DNA from: Pohlia nutans
Lineage: Eukaryota; Streptophyta; Bryopsida; Bryales; Mniaceae
Length of the DNA: 64,000 nucleotides
NCBI GenBank assembly: GCA_022496805.1
Contig: CM040104.1
Coordinates: 5,865,650-5,929,649 of the forward strand
Reading direction: 5' to 3'
Notes under the pieces: model-generated
What the model was told of the DNA's origin: nothing
Databases searched by the model: none
The model's input: the letters and a program-made list of their open reading frames with translations, nothing else
Shown: positions 24,552-36,731 of the stretch, piece by piece
How the letters are laid out: the number at the start of each line of letters is the position of its first letter
How positions within the stretch are numbered: position 1 is the first letter of the stretch
Program-made: the position numbers and the translations under genes

Positions 24552-24712
24552 AAATCACCATATATTGTGGATGCGTGAACGGCGTGCGTACATTCATCCA
24601 TTTAAACAAAAATTCATCCAATTTGGATGAATTTTACCACAATATTTTGAAAAATAATTATTAGTAACTTTAGCCTCTCGTAAATACCGAGGGCCACAGT
24701 ATCTGGTAGTTT
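24552..24712. mobile_element. Small MITE, AAATCACCATATATTGTG ends
   Basis: The same unit recurs at 35646-35823. Shared interior: ACATTCATCCATTT, CATCCAATTTGGATG and TTTTACCACAATAT. The right end is partly decayed. Confidence 0.6.
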
Positions 24713-25050
24713 CGGTGTAGAGATCTGGTTTCCATATTTTTCATTTTCATTCCTATTTAGGACCGTATTTTGCATGTGTCTCTTTTATGTATTCGTATGT
24801 TATTAGGGAAGATGTATCCATTTTCTTTTCTTTCTGTGGGTTTCTTTCCATGCGGCACGTGGGGAGGGTTATTTTCATGTCACTTGGCTGCTGACGTGTC
24901 AGGATTGATCTGAACTCTTGAGGGGTTTGGTTGTCTAGCTGGCATGGATAGGAACAAACTCTTTTTCTGGCAGGGTGGGCTTTTATGAGGACTGTTTTTT
25001 TTTTTGGAGATCCTCCTCTCTGGGTGAGAGCGTGACCCAGGGGTTAACCT
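24713..25050. other. Intergenic, nothing recognised
   Basis: No coding frame or repeat is supported. It ends with GGGGTTAA (25041-25046), which may be the lone end of another TTAA element. Confidence 0.35.
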
Positions 25051-25596
25051 TTAACCCTTTAACGCGCCAGCGTCCACTATGTGGACGACGCACAGATTGA
25101 AACTGCTGGATTCTCATCCAAATTAGACAGTTTTCATCCACCAAAATTTCTTTTGGTTCTTGAGCAAGTTGACTATCCTTTGTACGGTTTGGATCTTCAA
25201 AATAGGTTATTGTGATTTTTAGAAAAACAACAGAATTGGTTTATGTCAAGTTTCATTCTTAGTTCAAAAAGTGGGACCTTAAATATGATTTTTACCAAAG
25301 TGGAATCAAATAATGGAAACCATACCATCTAGTAGTGCATGATATTCCAATTTCATTACCATATTTTTAAATTTTTTTGTGCTAATTTGGGATTTAAAAT
25401 TGAATTTCAAAAGAAAACCTTGCAAAATTAATTTAAAAATATTAAACAAAAATAAAATAAATCCAACCGTACAGATGTGATCTTCACATTGACATTTACA
25501 ACTTTGCTTTGACCATCAACCCCATTCTTGGTTTCCATCAAACATTTTATAATGCTTATTTGAAAACAGTGTTGAATCGGGACGTTAAAGGGTTAA
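25051..25596. mobile_element. TTAA-flanked MITE, copy G
   Basis: 546 bp with ends TTAACCCTTTAACG and CGTTAAAGGGTTAA, a perfect 14-base inversion. The inner left end reads CGCCAGCGTCCAC, close in style to known piggyBac termini. Confidence 0.75.
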
Positions 25597-26063
25597 ATGT
25601 CAAAGCAAGCCCCATGGGCTTATTTATGTGAGAATAATGAAGAAAAAAGTGGATTTTCTCAACCAAATCAAGCGAAGATTGGTGCGTTGGAAAGCTACTG
25701 AAAAAGCGATCTAGATTCCAAATTTGTGCCTCATTTGGGAGATTGTGGAAACATTGGCAAACAATCAAAGTTATCAAAATGAGCAGAAGTTGAAGTTGCA
25801 CTAGTAGAAAATGTGTCCTTTTTCACTTACTATAAATGAAAAAGGAATGAAACCGCGCCAAGCACATGCGTTGTGTTAGTGCTGGTGAGTGGTTTTGGTC
25901 ACAAGAGAACATAAATATAAGTATAATATTTAGCCACTATTCACTGTTCCCACAAAGTGGGGAATGAAAAACGACAGGTCTGCTACTAGTATTGAGGCAG
26001 CTAAGGTCGTTTTTTGAAAAGTGCCGCAGTGCTACAGTGCTGGCTAGCAGAGCCGTTTTTTTA

Positions 26064-26094
<31 letters not shown>

Positions 26095-26560
26095 ATTTTT
26101 CCCTCCGAAAATTTAGATGCCTTCCGGGCTGCCCCGCCCAGGGCCCTTTGACGTTTAAGGGCTAACCCCTAAGAGCATAGCCATCCAAGTCCTTGGTTGA
26201 GGCATAAACCTCAGCCAGGGACGGAGGGCCATATGATTTGATTTGTCCAAGTTTGGACGCATGCGATTGGAAAGTTCCCATTGTTCCCTCCACTTGTTTG
26301 AGTTGCCCCGGTGCATCACTTGATTTCCAAGGCCCAGTGCTCCCGGCCCGCTCTCGTACCTGCTCGCCTGCCCGGTCTGGTCCCCGCGTCCGGCCTCCAA
26401 GCCCTAAGTACTGTTCATCTTCTTCAGCTCGTGACGTCGCAGGCAGCAGCTGTGGTGATGGCGATAGCGGACAACTTGAAGGTTTTGAGGGATTGAGGGT
26501 GCGGTTCTAGGGTGTCGTTGCTACGAAAATTTGCTAGTCGTTGACCTCTAGAGCATTGTA
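25597..26560. other. Intergenic; T/A-rich repeat and a possible decayed TTAA element
   Basis: A (TTTTTA)n-like run lies at 26056-26101. TTAAATGTCAAAG at 25593 and CTTTGACGTTTAAGGG ending near 26160 are inverted and may bound a decayed relative of the TTAA family. A GC-richer segment at 26330-26500 has no assignable product. Confidence 0.35.
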
Positions 26561-26561
26561 T

Positions 26562-26803
26562 GCATAATCAGTGGGAGCTCCACTCGAGCAACTGACAATG
26601 AAACAATCATTTCAGCGCCGAGATTTTTATCTACCCCTGTTGTTAGCATCTCTCCTGAAGTCAGGAGTGTTGTGGAACAGGCAACCTGGCTGCTTGATGA
26701 TGATGACGTCAAAGAGGTCCAGAAGAAGCGCAGGCCCATTGAAATGCCTTTGGAACCAGTACGTGCACAACTACAGAAGGTGCCGGACGGAGTATTTGAT
26801 AGG
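26562..26803 (+). pseudogene. Exon-like fragment of an unrecognised gene
   Basis: An acceptor-like CATAATCAG precedes, and a donor-like GATAGGTATGA follows, an open stretch of about 80 codons. The product includes SPEVRSVVEQATWLLDDDD and IEMPLEPVRAQLQKVPDG, which look like real, partly acidic protein sequence rather than random translation. I see no partner exons and cannot name the family. It may be a captured gene piece, as it lies between the TTAA elements and the Helitron. Confidence 0.35.
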
Positions 26804-27209
26804 TATGATATAAATTGGGATTACCAACGAAATAGTGGGAATAGACACCATAAAAGGCTATCATTCCATAGGACATGTTAGAGGACTTCGTACAGGGAAA
26901 AGAGACCATGCGAGACTTCTCCTGCACCTTCAACCGCTCAATCAATGTGCTTCAGAATTTAATTGAGAAAACACTAAATTTATTGGATTTATGTACTATA
27001 CAATCGCTGTGAAGCAGGGTTATTTTAGGTTCAATGTCGACAAATCACAAGAACTATTAGTATCTACAGGCAACGATGATGAGAATTGTGTCCCCTGCAA
27101 AGGTAGTGTTACTCCTAAGTTAGATGTAAATTCACATTACTGTAATCTACAAAAACATGGGCTTGCAACACACCAGAGTATTCTAGAGCTTGGACATGAA
27201 TCAAAATCC

Positions 27210-27871
27210 TCTACTCTTGAATTCCATAAGGCAAATTAGAAACATTGGCTAATGCTTTTCTAGCAAACTTACACCTCTTGACTAGCAAATCGCTACTCTC
27301 CGAATTCCCTTTCTTCAATTGCTTTGAAAGACGTTGGTGCAGAAAGTCGAAAATTCCGTCCCTATGTCCAGCCAACTCAGTTGTGCTTCCGGCACGCGAT
27401 AAGACCTTCTACAGGTCTTCATTGCTATGCTTGCTCAGAAATGTAAGAGAACCTTGGAGGTAAGCTTCTGTACATCCACAAAATCAACCACCTTCACAAC
27501 TGATAATGAAATTGAGTGGAGGCCAATTAGTGAGGCAGTCAACTCTGCGAGGTTCAGCTTCGTCATAAATCCATTGAATCCAGTTGCTTGAGGTGATTCC
27601 AAAAACAATACTGCGTGTGGATACAAAACGAGTAATCAGTTACAACATACATGGCATTACCACCCCAAAATAGGAATCATTTTGATTTTGATTTTGATTT
27701 TAAAAATACCGCCTTTAAGAAGACAGTCTCTGAATCGGCGTAATGTCTGGAACGAGAATTCATGGTTTTTCTCATGGTTGCAAAGCGTGTTTAAAATATG
27801 AGCATAGTAAGGATTGAACGTCTTCTCCTGCATGCAGCATTCCACAATAGCACGCACCACCTCTCGGTCCT
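27210..27871 (-). pseudogene. NOM1/SGD1-like (MIF4G/MA3 protein) gene remnant
   Basis: Read on the minus strand, three exon-like pieces follow the C-terminal MA3 half of plant NOM1/SGD1-type nucleolar ribosome-biogenesis proteins. 27871-27713 (after acceptor TTTGTGTAG) carries VVRAIVECCMQEKTFNPYY and LCNHEKNHEF. 27612-27450 carries LNLAELTASL and VVKVVDFVDVQKLTSKVLLHF in part. 27440-27210 carries GHRDGIFDFL and LLVKRCKFARKALANV, ending in NLPYGIQE. An in-frame stop, a frame change and missing residues between the second and third pieces show decay. The rest of the gene is absent. It lies next to the Helitron, so capture is possible but not shown. Confidence 0.65.
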
Positions 27872-30800
27872 ACACAAAGAGAGTGATATTAGAAAAACGT
27901 ACCAATCTCTAATCACGAGAACAATCCAAGATTTAGCAACGTTGACCATGCTACAAGGTGATTTACAACAAATTCAATCTCTTAGTACCATACTTGGTCG
28001 TCAGGGTCGGCATCTCATGCCATTTATTTTTTTGGAAAATTTATTTTCAACAAATGCCAAATTCTGTGAATACTATTCAAGATTTTTTTTACCAATCTTT
28101 TTAATTTTATTATGGAAAAATAATTTCCTAAAGAGTTGGGTTTCTCTTCTTATAATTATTTTTCGCTGATCCTGACAATCGACTGCAGATTGTTTGTTTG
28201 TTTTCCCGGATTCCAGTTCACGCACTATAAATGAAACATTATAAACAGAAGATAAAAAAACATGGTCTTTAGTAAAATTAGATTGTTTCAAGAATTTTTC
28301 AACAACACAAGGAGATTAATCATAAGGCAAAACACACATAGGCAATTTATAAACAGACCTCTCTATGGTTTATGAGAAGACCTCCTTATGGTTACTTGCT
28401 TGAACCTACTTGCAAAGTGCTTATGTCACTATTGTATCCAAAATATTTAGCTCAAGATTTTCCAACAATTTCAATGAAGCGAATGAGGATGCATCCTCAT
28501 TATTGAATTACTAACCCCTAAGCATCCACGGAGACCAGAATGTTCACTATGTTTTTCTAAACAATTTTAAGTAAGTCCTGTTTGGACTTCCTCTTGTTCG
28601 AATCTATTTGTTTTTGACCAAACACAAGTATTGGATTCATTACACCCATAATATCTCTGCAAGCTCTATCTACACTTTCAAATACATGTCTGTGCATCAT
28701 TGGTGCCTCGTCCCACACTATAAGCGAAGCTTCACGGATGAGTTTTGCATGGTCATATTGGAGTGAAAGGAAGCATGATGAATCCTTGTCTGTAGTAATA
28801 GGGATTTTAAACCGACTATGAGCGGTCCTTCCTCCAGAAAGTAAAGTAGCAACAATTCTTGATGATGCAACTGCCAATCCAATCCTTCTTTGGCTCCTGG
28901 TCTTTGCAGAAAGTGTATTGTATAAAAAGGTTTTTCTAGTACCTTTAGGACCATAGATAAAAAACACTCCATAAGAGTCTAACACTTTGTCTCTTGGAAA
29001 CTCATAATAGTATCAAATATACTTCTTTGATCATTATTTATTAATGTAAGATTACTATCAACAATACCTACTTAGATTTCAGGGTCCGAGTATCTCATTG
29101 TTTCTTCAAAAACAAACCTAGTAATTGGAATCATGTTACTATCATAAAGAGTAGGAGCTAATGGCATCCCCTAAAAGTCCCTCAAGCATTTTGGGTGTCC
29201 CTGCAAGCATTGGTTTATGTTATAATCAAATTTAATACAAAAATGGAATTACAAACAATATTATAGATTTAGAATATTAGAATTCATTATTTTGGAATGA
29301 AGTTAACTTTCATTGTTTAAATGTGTTTAATTCATAAGAAAAGATTTGAAAACCATACTTGTAAAAGTTGTTCAATTTCAAGTAATGCTCCATCAAATAA
29401 TAAAGTTGTTAAAGGTGCATTTGGATCTTGGACTGCCACACAATGTCTATAAATAAAATCAGCTACAAGCTCATCTTGGTGATGATCCCAAAGTATGCCT
29501 GGGTCAGAGGGATTGCAAAAGACCAATATAGTTACAAAAAGTTGATGTAGTAGGTTTGTTGAGGTAGTCATAGTGAAGGCTTCTTGTAAACATAAATCCC
29601 ATTCTTCATCACTTTCCAGAAGTCGTCAAGCTAAACATGCAGCTTTGAACGAAGGATGGATTATGCTCTCAAATGTTCGTAAATCCTGAAATGAGCAAGC
29701 TCGTTTTATTGAATGCAATAAAATTCTCAAACAATTTTTTTTTACTCTGTGGGGGGGAACAAAATACATACGTCCAATTATTGATAACTTCATATTTCTT
29801 TTTTGAAGCTGCCACTTGTTGCCTCTCCAAGTGTAATGTTCTGGGATATCGAGATAGAGATGCATTCTTACATTTGGATCAAACCTGTTGAGCAAAACCA
29901 AGCTTCCAATGTTGAAGTAGAAGCTCGTTGTAGATGCTCCCTCATGTCACTATTTTTGGAAACCAACTAAATGTTGGTTTAGTAGATGAATTGCCAAACG
30001 TGTTACAGTAAGAGAATGACCATGCATGATTCCTCCAAAAATTCAAAATGAAGCTTTGCTTGAGGAAACAAATCGAGAATCCAGGAACTCTTGAATTTCA
30101 TCCATATGTATTTGTAGCAATGTCTCTCCATGCTCGTCAACCAGTTGAAGTTGTGCCAATGCCCAATCATGTCCCTTGTGTACATACTTGAATAAATATT
30201 TTACACTCTTAATTGTAGAACAAATCTCTACGTTGATGAGCGCATTATATTTCACCAACAAATATCGGTTGTAAGGAACTATCCATTTGTTGTCACATAC
30301 AACTCCTTGACGTATGATATGCCGTCCATTGTCTCTTTGACGATATGAAGAAAAGCCATCTTCATCAATTGTGTTTCTTTGGAAAATAATTTAGGATATC
30401 CCTTCGAATATCTTCCATCAATCATGTAAGGGGCTTGTGGATTTACTAAACCACATGGGTCATGCACCATACACCTTGAAATAGTATCATGAAGCAATGG
30501 ATCCTCACTTGGATCTAAAATTTCTGCACTAACCCACAAATCATAATTGTCTGCATTTCAAGGATTATCCGATTTTTCTGTCATAATGAGAATGTGCGCG
30601 TGTGGCAAACCTCGCTTTTGGAACTCAATTGTCCAAACATCTCCAACCACCATCCCAAACATTGACTTCTTGAAAAGATCATCCAGTAATTCCTTGAGAT
30701 TCATAAGTTTCATATTGAATACCCTAGTTACTATATCAGACCTGTCAATAACGGTGGTCTGGCAATAAGTTGTTTTGAATCTCTGGCCAATTAGGATTAC

Positions 30801-31919
30801 TTGTGAAAGTAATAAAGAAGTCTGGCTTTCCATGTCGTCGTATGATGGCTATAGCATCTTGATAGAGCTGTTGCATTTGACGTAGAGATCCTTCAAATGA
30901 TGATGGCAAGACTATTCGTTTTCCAAGAGTCCTTCGATTTGCATCACCAATTGAGACTACATCTTGCAAACCTTGGTATAACTGTGTTCTAAGCTAGGTT
31001 TGATTATAACGGATAAACATTAATCTCTTCAAAGCATTAAATATGAATCTCTTCAAAGCATTAAATAGAAACTATAAAACTCTATTACAATAACCATAGA
31101 ATTGAGAGATAGGTTCAAGGTAAATTTCACTACTAGAAAATCGTGACCGAATCAACAGAAAATCAACTAATTTATGTTGTTTGGGACACTGCAATGACCG
31201 ATTTCACTAATTTTTAAACTTTTTGTAAAAATCAACAAATTGTTACCTACTTTCTGTTGATTTGAACAGTGCGATGACCAAATCAACAGAATTTTAGTGA
31301 ATCTGGAATTTTTTAGAATCTTTTGGAATATTCTAGAATCCATTGGAATATTTTAGGAATATTTGGAATCTTTTGCAATTTATGGACTCGACTTCGTATG
31401 TTTATAAGATTTTGGAATGTTGTTATACCATAGCAGTAGGGCAAGGTTGGTATATTGATGCCAAATAATTAATTAACTCTCAAAACCACGAGTCATGATT
31501 TCAAACCATTTTCCACTTTTGAGTAAGCCCTTTTTGATACAATATTTGTTGAATACAATTATTGTACAAGATGTGAATTTTTTAATAAACTTGTGTTTCA
31601 CTATTAAGTTAATGCTTAGATTTTTTTTGATCAATTCAAGTTGCAATTAAAAAGCTATTTTTCAAAAGGTGATTTTTTTTGAGTTTTGGGTAATTTCGGG
31701 CACCCATGACAAATAGATCCAATTGGTTTTAAATTGTTTATACAAACTCTAAACAAGATTGTGAACATAATCCCCACAGTTGAAAAACATCAAAGCACAA
31801 AATTATGACTCTCAAAACACTTAAAACATTGAAAACACCCTCATTTGGGCAACATTTAAAACTCCATGGTTAAAGTTCTATGTACTTTGAATTTTTTTTT
31901 TAACTTAATCATTCACAAT

Positions 31920-32498
31920 TTAACCCCTAAAGGACTGGGGGTGTTGAACTTAGCTCTTGTTTTCTTGACTAGCTCTTGTAGCAAGCTCAATGCCTTATTA
32001 GTGTGGGGTAATTCTGACGATCGGCACCGTTGAAACTAAAGAAGACTTACGTAGCTTTTTTATGAAAAAAGATCAACAAAATTGCACAATTTTTGATAAA
32101 TGCCACCGTTGAGAAGATTGATGGAACTTGTTTGGGGTATTTTGTACACATGTTGAAATCGGATTGTTCAAAAGTGCTCCAAAAATTCTGAAAATTTTAT
32201 TGTGAGTAGAAATCATCATTTCAAACATGTGAAAGAATTTTCAAGGAATTTGGAGGTGTAAAGAGAAAGATATGAGGGTCTGAAGTGACGCCTAGATAGC
32301 CACCGTGCAACTCAAAAAAATCACCAAAAATCGCTCACTTGATGAATTTCCGATCAAGAAGTACCTACAGATTTGGCTCTCAAAAAGAGCCAGGGTCTCT
32401 TTGTTGCTCATCCTACAATTCAAAGCTCAAGAACCGGAATTTTCTCACTTTCTAGTTCTAAAAGCCGCATGGGGGCCTTACGATCCTTTAGGGGTTAA
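31920..32498. mobile_element. TTAA-flanked MITE, copy H, nested in the CACTA element
   Basis: 579 bp, from TTAACCCCTAAAGGACT to GATCCTTTAGGGGTTAA. Non-coding. Confidence 0.7.
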
Positions 32499-32504
32499 AA
32501 AAAA

Positions 32505-32862
32505 AAACTCAGCAGACTTTGGCGGCCAATTTGTCATAATAGAATAACTTTTTTCAAAAATCTTTGGACTAAGAAAAGCTGGTAAATCAAGTTAAGTTAC
32601 ATCTCCAAAAATCCGTTTGTGATTTTGAGCCTCCATTCAAAAGTTATAGACAAAATTCAGAGTGGGGTAGCAAGGAATATTTTCTTTGATATTTTCAAAC
32701 ACCCTCTCTGAATTTTGTCTATAACTTTTGAATGGAGGCTTAAAATCACAAACGGATTTTTGAAGATGAAACTTAACTTGATTTCCTAAATTTTCTTAGT
32801 CTAAAGAGTTTTGAAAAAAATATTTTACTATGTCAAAATGGCCGCCAAAGTCTGCTGAGTTT
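32505..32862. repeat. 358-bp foldback (long inverted repeat)
   Basis: The left arm starts AAACTCAGCAGACTTTGGCG and the right arm is its reverse complement. Pairing continues inward for about 165 bases per arm (ATCCGTTTGTGATTTT, CCTCCATTCAAAAGTTATAG, ACAAAATTCAGAG) around a loop of about 30 bases. It starts six A residues after the end of the TTAA element. Confidence 0.9.
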
Positions 32863-32924
32863 GAAAACACAGAATAGTAAGTGTATATGTAAGAAAAAAA
32901 TCATGCATTGTTCATCAAGTTCTA

Positions 32925-33090
32925 GCGGTGGTGAATTGGTTAGTGAGTAGAGTCATAATTATGAGGTCCCGAATTCAAACCCGAGTGGCAACCGTGTGTA
33001 TATAGTTTGGTTGCCCGGAAGTGTCGGGTAGCCAAAAAAAAGAATTTTTGCCCGAAAAATCCGGGCAGCGAAAAAATGTTTTATTTTTAT
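32925..33090 (+). mobile_element. SINE-like tRNA-derived unit
   Basis: AGCGGTGGTGAATTGGTTAG (box A-like) and GAATTCAAACCCGAG (box B-like) lie about 35 bases apart. A short hairpin-forming GGTTGCCCGG / CCGGGCAGC segment follows. Confidence 0.45.
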
Positions 33091-34320
33091 TCATTTAGTT
33101 TTCATTTTTTATTTGACCAAATTAACAGAAAAAATCAACAGATTTATGTTGATGGATGACCGGAACAACGCGACCGAATCAACAGAAACTATCAACTCTT
33201 CCCTGTTGATTTGGACGCTGAATTTTCTAGTAGTGTTTGTATGGTGAATGCCAATCATCCATCCTTTGTCTCCATAGGGAAACATCAACAGATAGTGCAG
33301 AGGGTCTTATGAAGGGTGTAGGGTTGATATGCGTTGAACACCTCCCTCTTTCATCTGAATGAAAATATTGCGTTGGCCACATTCACCATCTCCAAGTAGT
33401 AATATTGCTACCTTTTCAACAACATGGGGTATTGTAACGTTTTCTATAAAAGCCATCGCTTTCCTTGATGATTATAGTCACTTCAGTGGTTGGATTTCTC
33501 TTTCACTCATTGGCCAATACTTTGAAAAAGAGGCCCAAGTGCATGATACACTTTTCCAAATATTTGAAAATTTTGGATTCCCATATTGCTTGGGGGATCA
33601 ATAATTTTGCACCCCACTGATGCAAATGCTACAAAATTATTGTAAGCTTGAACTTTTGCCAAAAAATTTCGACTCCTTCCATCTTGATTGGTTATCAACG
33701 AACTCAACAATGGTGGAAGTGGTTGATGAAGAGATAATGCAACTTTCCCATGTTGGCAACAAAGGCTAAAGGATGGGTTTTGTTTTGTACCAACTGTCTT
33801 TTTTTCCAAGAACATTATTGCATGACAATAGTTGCACATGACATTCAATCCACCCAAAACATGGCAAGAGATTTGTGAAGGTTCACATCCCTTTGTGCTA
33901 TTGATTGTGGTTGGTCTTCCACGTTGCTCTTGAAGAAGCCTTTGACACGAGCGTTGTGATAATGGAAGGCATACCTCTTCATCAAATGGGACATTTCCAT
34001 GTTGACTTGTGTGATTTCTTTCGCGATGTTTCCTTTGGCGTGTTTGAGGCGATTGTAGAACACTAACAACTTCAACCGGCAGGGAAAGATCAACTTCATG
34101 TGCAACTTCATCAAGTTGTTGAGACAACTGTGAAAAATCTAATTGATGGTCTTCAAGCTCATGGGCACTATCTTGTGAAAGCTCCAACTCAATGTTTTGA
34201 GACAAACATTCGGCTGCTTCGGAATTCTCCCCCGGTTCCCCACCTTCATTGAATTGCAATTGAAGTTCTTTCAAGCGTTGTCGCCTTTTGCGTTGTCTGC
34301 TTCACTGTGAGACTGGTTCA

Positions 34321-35645
34321 TTACGTTCTTCTCCTTCATTTTGACATAGCCGAGATTTACGCTTCCGAGAGCATTGAGATAGCACAGTCATGATGTCACG
34401 CATGTGCCTCTCTAGGAAACCTATTTCCCAGTTATCTGAAATTCTCTTGCAATTGGAAGAAGGCCGAGGTTAAGTACAATGCGTGTCGAAGCGGAAAAAG
34501 TGAAACTCGAGCTACTGCATGCATGCACCTAGTCCTTAAAGCAATGCGTCCAATGGAGCTGACTTCGCTATCAATAGCAACATCAGTGCCATGCAATTTG
34601 AAAACTGCAATCGATGTTTGTTCCTTTGTTCCGGAGTTTCAAAACCCTTGCGCTGCGCCTGTGATGAAACTATGCCAAATTGCTCAAGCTACAACGACCT
34701 AGATGCAAACGGGCCTGGACCGTCATGATGAAAATGCTTTGCTTAGCAGTCACGCACGCATAGGAAGTAGGTGCAGCAGAGACAGGGGGAAACGTGAGCA
34801 TGATGAACCACAGGAATGCTCGTTGCGCTCTAGGTTTTCATTATGAACGTCAGATGAAAACATTGGCTGATATTTCTCCGGGATGAAAACGTGCAATTTC
34901 GTGACAAATTGTGTGACATTGTGTACTTAATATAATAGATTCTGGTACGTTAAATATTCCACCTCACCACTTTGTGCCAAGTGTCATGCCATCATTCATT
35001 CGATCAATGTTCATTAAATGGTTTTTATTCTTAGTTGCAATGACAACATGGGTCTCAACTAAGTTGCTCGAATGGTGAGAAATTTCAGTTGAAATTGTTA
35101 AAGTGATAATTTTTTTAATAAGTTATTAAAAAAATCTCACAATCTACACTTTAAACTTCATAACATTCTTAAGTAGTAGGGTACTGCACCCCTACTACTT
35201 GGTTGGTTTTTTACTGATACAATAACTTTCTTTGGAACATGGAGTGAAAGTTGACACTTGCAATTATATGAGGGAATTTAGTAGGAGTCAAACAAGTAAG
35301 ACAAACTTAAGATGTGAAATCAAAGAGTATTCAGGAGCATCAGAGAAAATCTTGGAAACTTTAGTAAAGGTATAAAGTCTAGGGTTTAAGAATCTTATGT
35401 TGTTATAATTACCATTTTCTAATATCACGTTGTAATATTTGCTATTATGTATTGTACACATGTGGTTGGACACTTTCCACATGGCATATTTTGAGCTCAT
35501 ATATGTTGGTGACCAAAGATGTGATATAAAAGAGTTCTCAATGTATAAAATTTCAACAAAATATCCAAAATCTACAATAAATTCAAGATTTACAAGAATT
35601 TTTGACTCATGTTCATTTTTGTGTGGCATACCTTGCACTATACTA
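34321..35645. other. Intergenic, nothing certain
   Basis: Flank of the Helitron remnant. The open frame at 35288-35695 (minus) shares only its MITE-encoded start with a frame at 24329-24601 and is not considered a gene. Confidence 0.4.
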
Positions 35646-35823
35646 AAATCACCATATACTGTGAGTGGGGGAATGGCGTGGGCACATTCATCCATTTGGA
35701 CAGATTCTCATCCATTTAAACAAAATTTCATCCAATTTGGATGGATTTTACCACAATATGTTGAAAAAATAATTATTAGTAAAGCCTCTTGTAAATACCG
35801 TGGACCACAATATATGGTGATTT
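35646..35823. mobile_element. Small MITE, AAATCACCATATACTGTG ends
   Basis: The left end AAATCACCATATACTGTG and the reversed right end AAATCACCATATATTGTG match at 17 of 18 positions. Second copy of the 24552-24712 unit. Confidence 0.75.
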
Positions 35824-36731
35824 CTGTGTACGTACTAAATCTGCATGTTAAAATACTGAACTAAAATCACTTCAAAAGTTGCTCAAATTTTCTTTGTTCT
35901 ATTAAGTGATAGAAAAGAAATCTAGATTTAGCCAGTTTTACGAACACTACGACTGACCTGTCAAGAACACGGGTGCTGACAAATGACGAGCTGCCACGTC
36001 ATGCACCCCCTAAAACCACTCACCTCCGTCTCCACCATCGACCTTCACTTCAACGATGCTCACAACTCTCTGTTTTTTTTCATGATTTTGCAATGAATTT
36101 GAAGCGTAGTTGTCGTGATTTCAATCAGCTGAAAAACGGAATATCGATCGATAGTACTCTTATTAAAGAAGATTGATAGTACTCTTATCAAGTTTTGCTG
36201 TGGTGTTGCTGCCATTCCATTTCTCGGCAATCAAGTTTTTCTAACTTCACCCGGCTGTGGCATGTTTGAAATGCGCTGTGTTTCTTTCGTGGTTTTGATC
36301 TTGGGAGGGATTCGTTTTTGTAAACAGGACTAAGAATTGTGAGCATTTGGCCTTCAGGATCGTCGCCGGTGGATGTGTGAAGGAATTAGAGGCGTTGTGA
36401 GTATATTTGGCCTTTTTTGAGACGATCACTGGTTTTTAGGTTTAGGGATTTGTGCAAGAAGTTTCGAACTGTAGACGCTCATTATCATTTACAGCATTTT
36501 TAATTTGCGATTTATAATTTCCCTTGTAGTTCTTAATGAATATTCTTTCCTCGGTGAAGGAGACTGACATCTTCACTGAGACAGAAACTTCCATGCGAAG
36601 ATGCAGCAAATGGACTTGTCCTCTGAAGATGCTCTCGACAAAAAAACCTTGGAGAGATGGTGGACCTGGTGGAAAGCTCCGTCAGTCACTTTTGGAGACC
36701 GTAGGAACCGAAATTATTCTTCTTGTGCGGT
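35824..36731. other. Intergenic with a possible exon fragment
   Basis: At about 36601-36733 an open plus-strand stretch encodes MDLSSEDALDKKTLERWW, which looks protein-like, but no splice partners or family could be found. The rest is non-coding. Confidence 0.3.

Larger units (their letters stand above)
31128..33235. mobile_element. Non-autonomous CACTA-type element, 2.1 kb
   Basis: Ends are CACTACTAGAAAATCG and, reversed, CACTACTAGAAAATTC, with a 3-bp direct duplication TTT on each side (31125-31127 and 33236-33238). This is the CACTA/EnSpm signature. Sub-terminal repeats of the type GACCGAATCAACAG and its reverse are present at both ends. There is no transposase. It contains later insertions at 31920-32498, 32505-32862 and about 32925-33090. 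It interrupts the Helitron frame. Confidence 0.85.
28557..34320 (-). pseudogene. Decayed Helitron Rep/Pif1 helicase, split by a CACTA element
   Basis: The coding order runs from high to low coordinates. 34274-33507: N-terminal Helitron region with CNYCHAIMFLEKK, CCQHGKVAL, FASVG and HALGPL. 33350-33240: FPYGDKGWMIG. The frame is then interrupted by the CACTA element (31128-33235). About 31015-30558: Helitron N domain with QGLQDVVSIGDANRRTLGKR, FFITFTSNPNWPE and the HUH motif GLPHAHILI (about 30588-30621). 30539-30003: DPCGLVNPQAPYM, YNRYLL and YLFKYVHKGHD, the Rep tyrosine motif. 29901-29332: linker and helicase start. 28985-28557: Pif1-type helicase with a changed Walker A (GPKGTRKT instead of the usual GPGGTGKT) and VWDEAPM. 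Frameshifts and stops separate nearly every piece, so it is inactive. The 5' TC and 3' CTRR-hairpin termini were not located. Confidence 0.85.

Noticed and set aside
35288..35695. Possible gene related to a frame at 24329-24601
   Set aside because: The similarity is limited to the first codons, which come from a shared MITE; the rest does not align convincingly.
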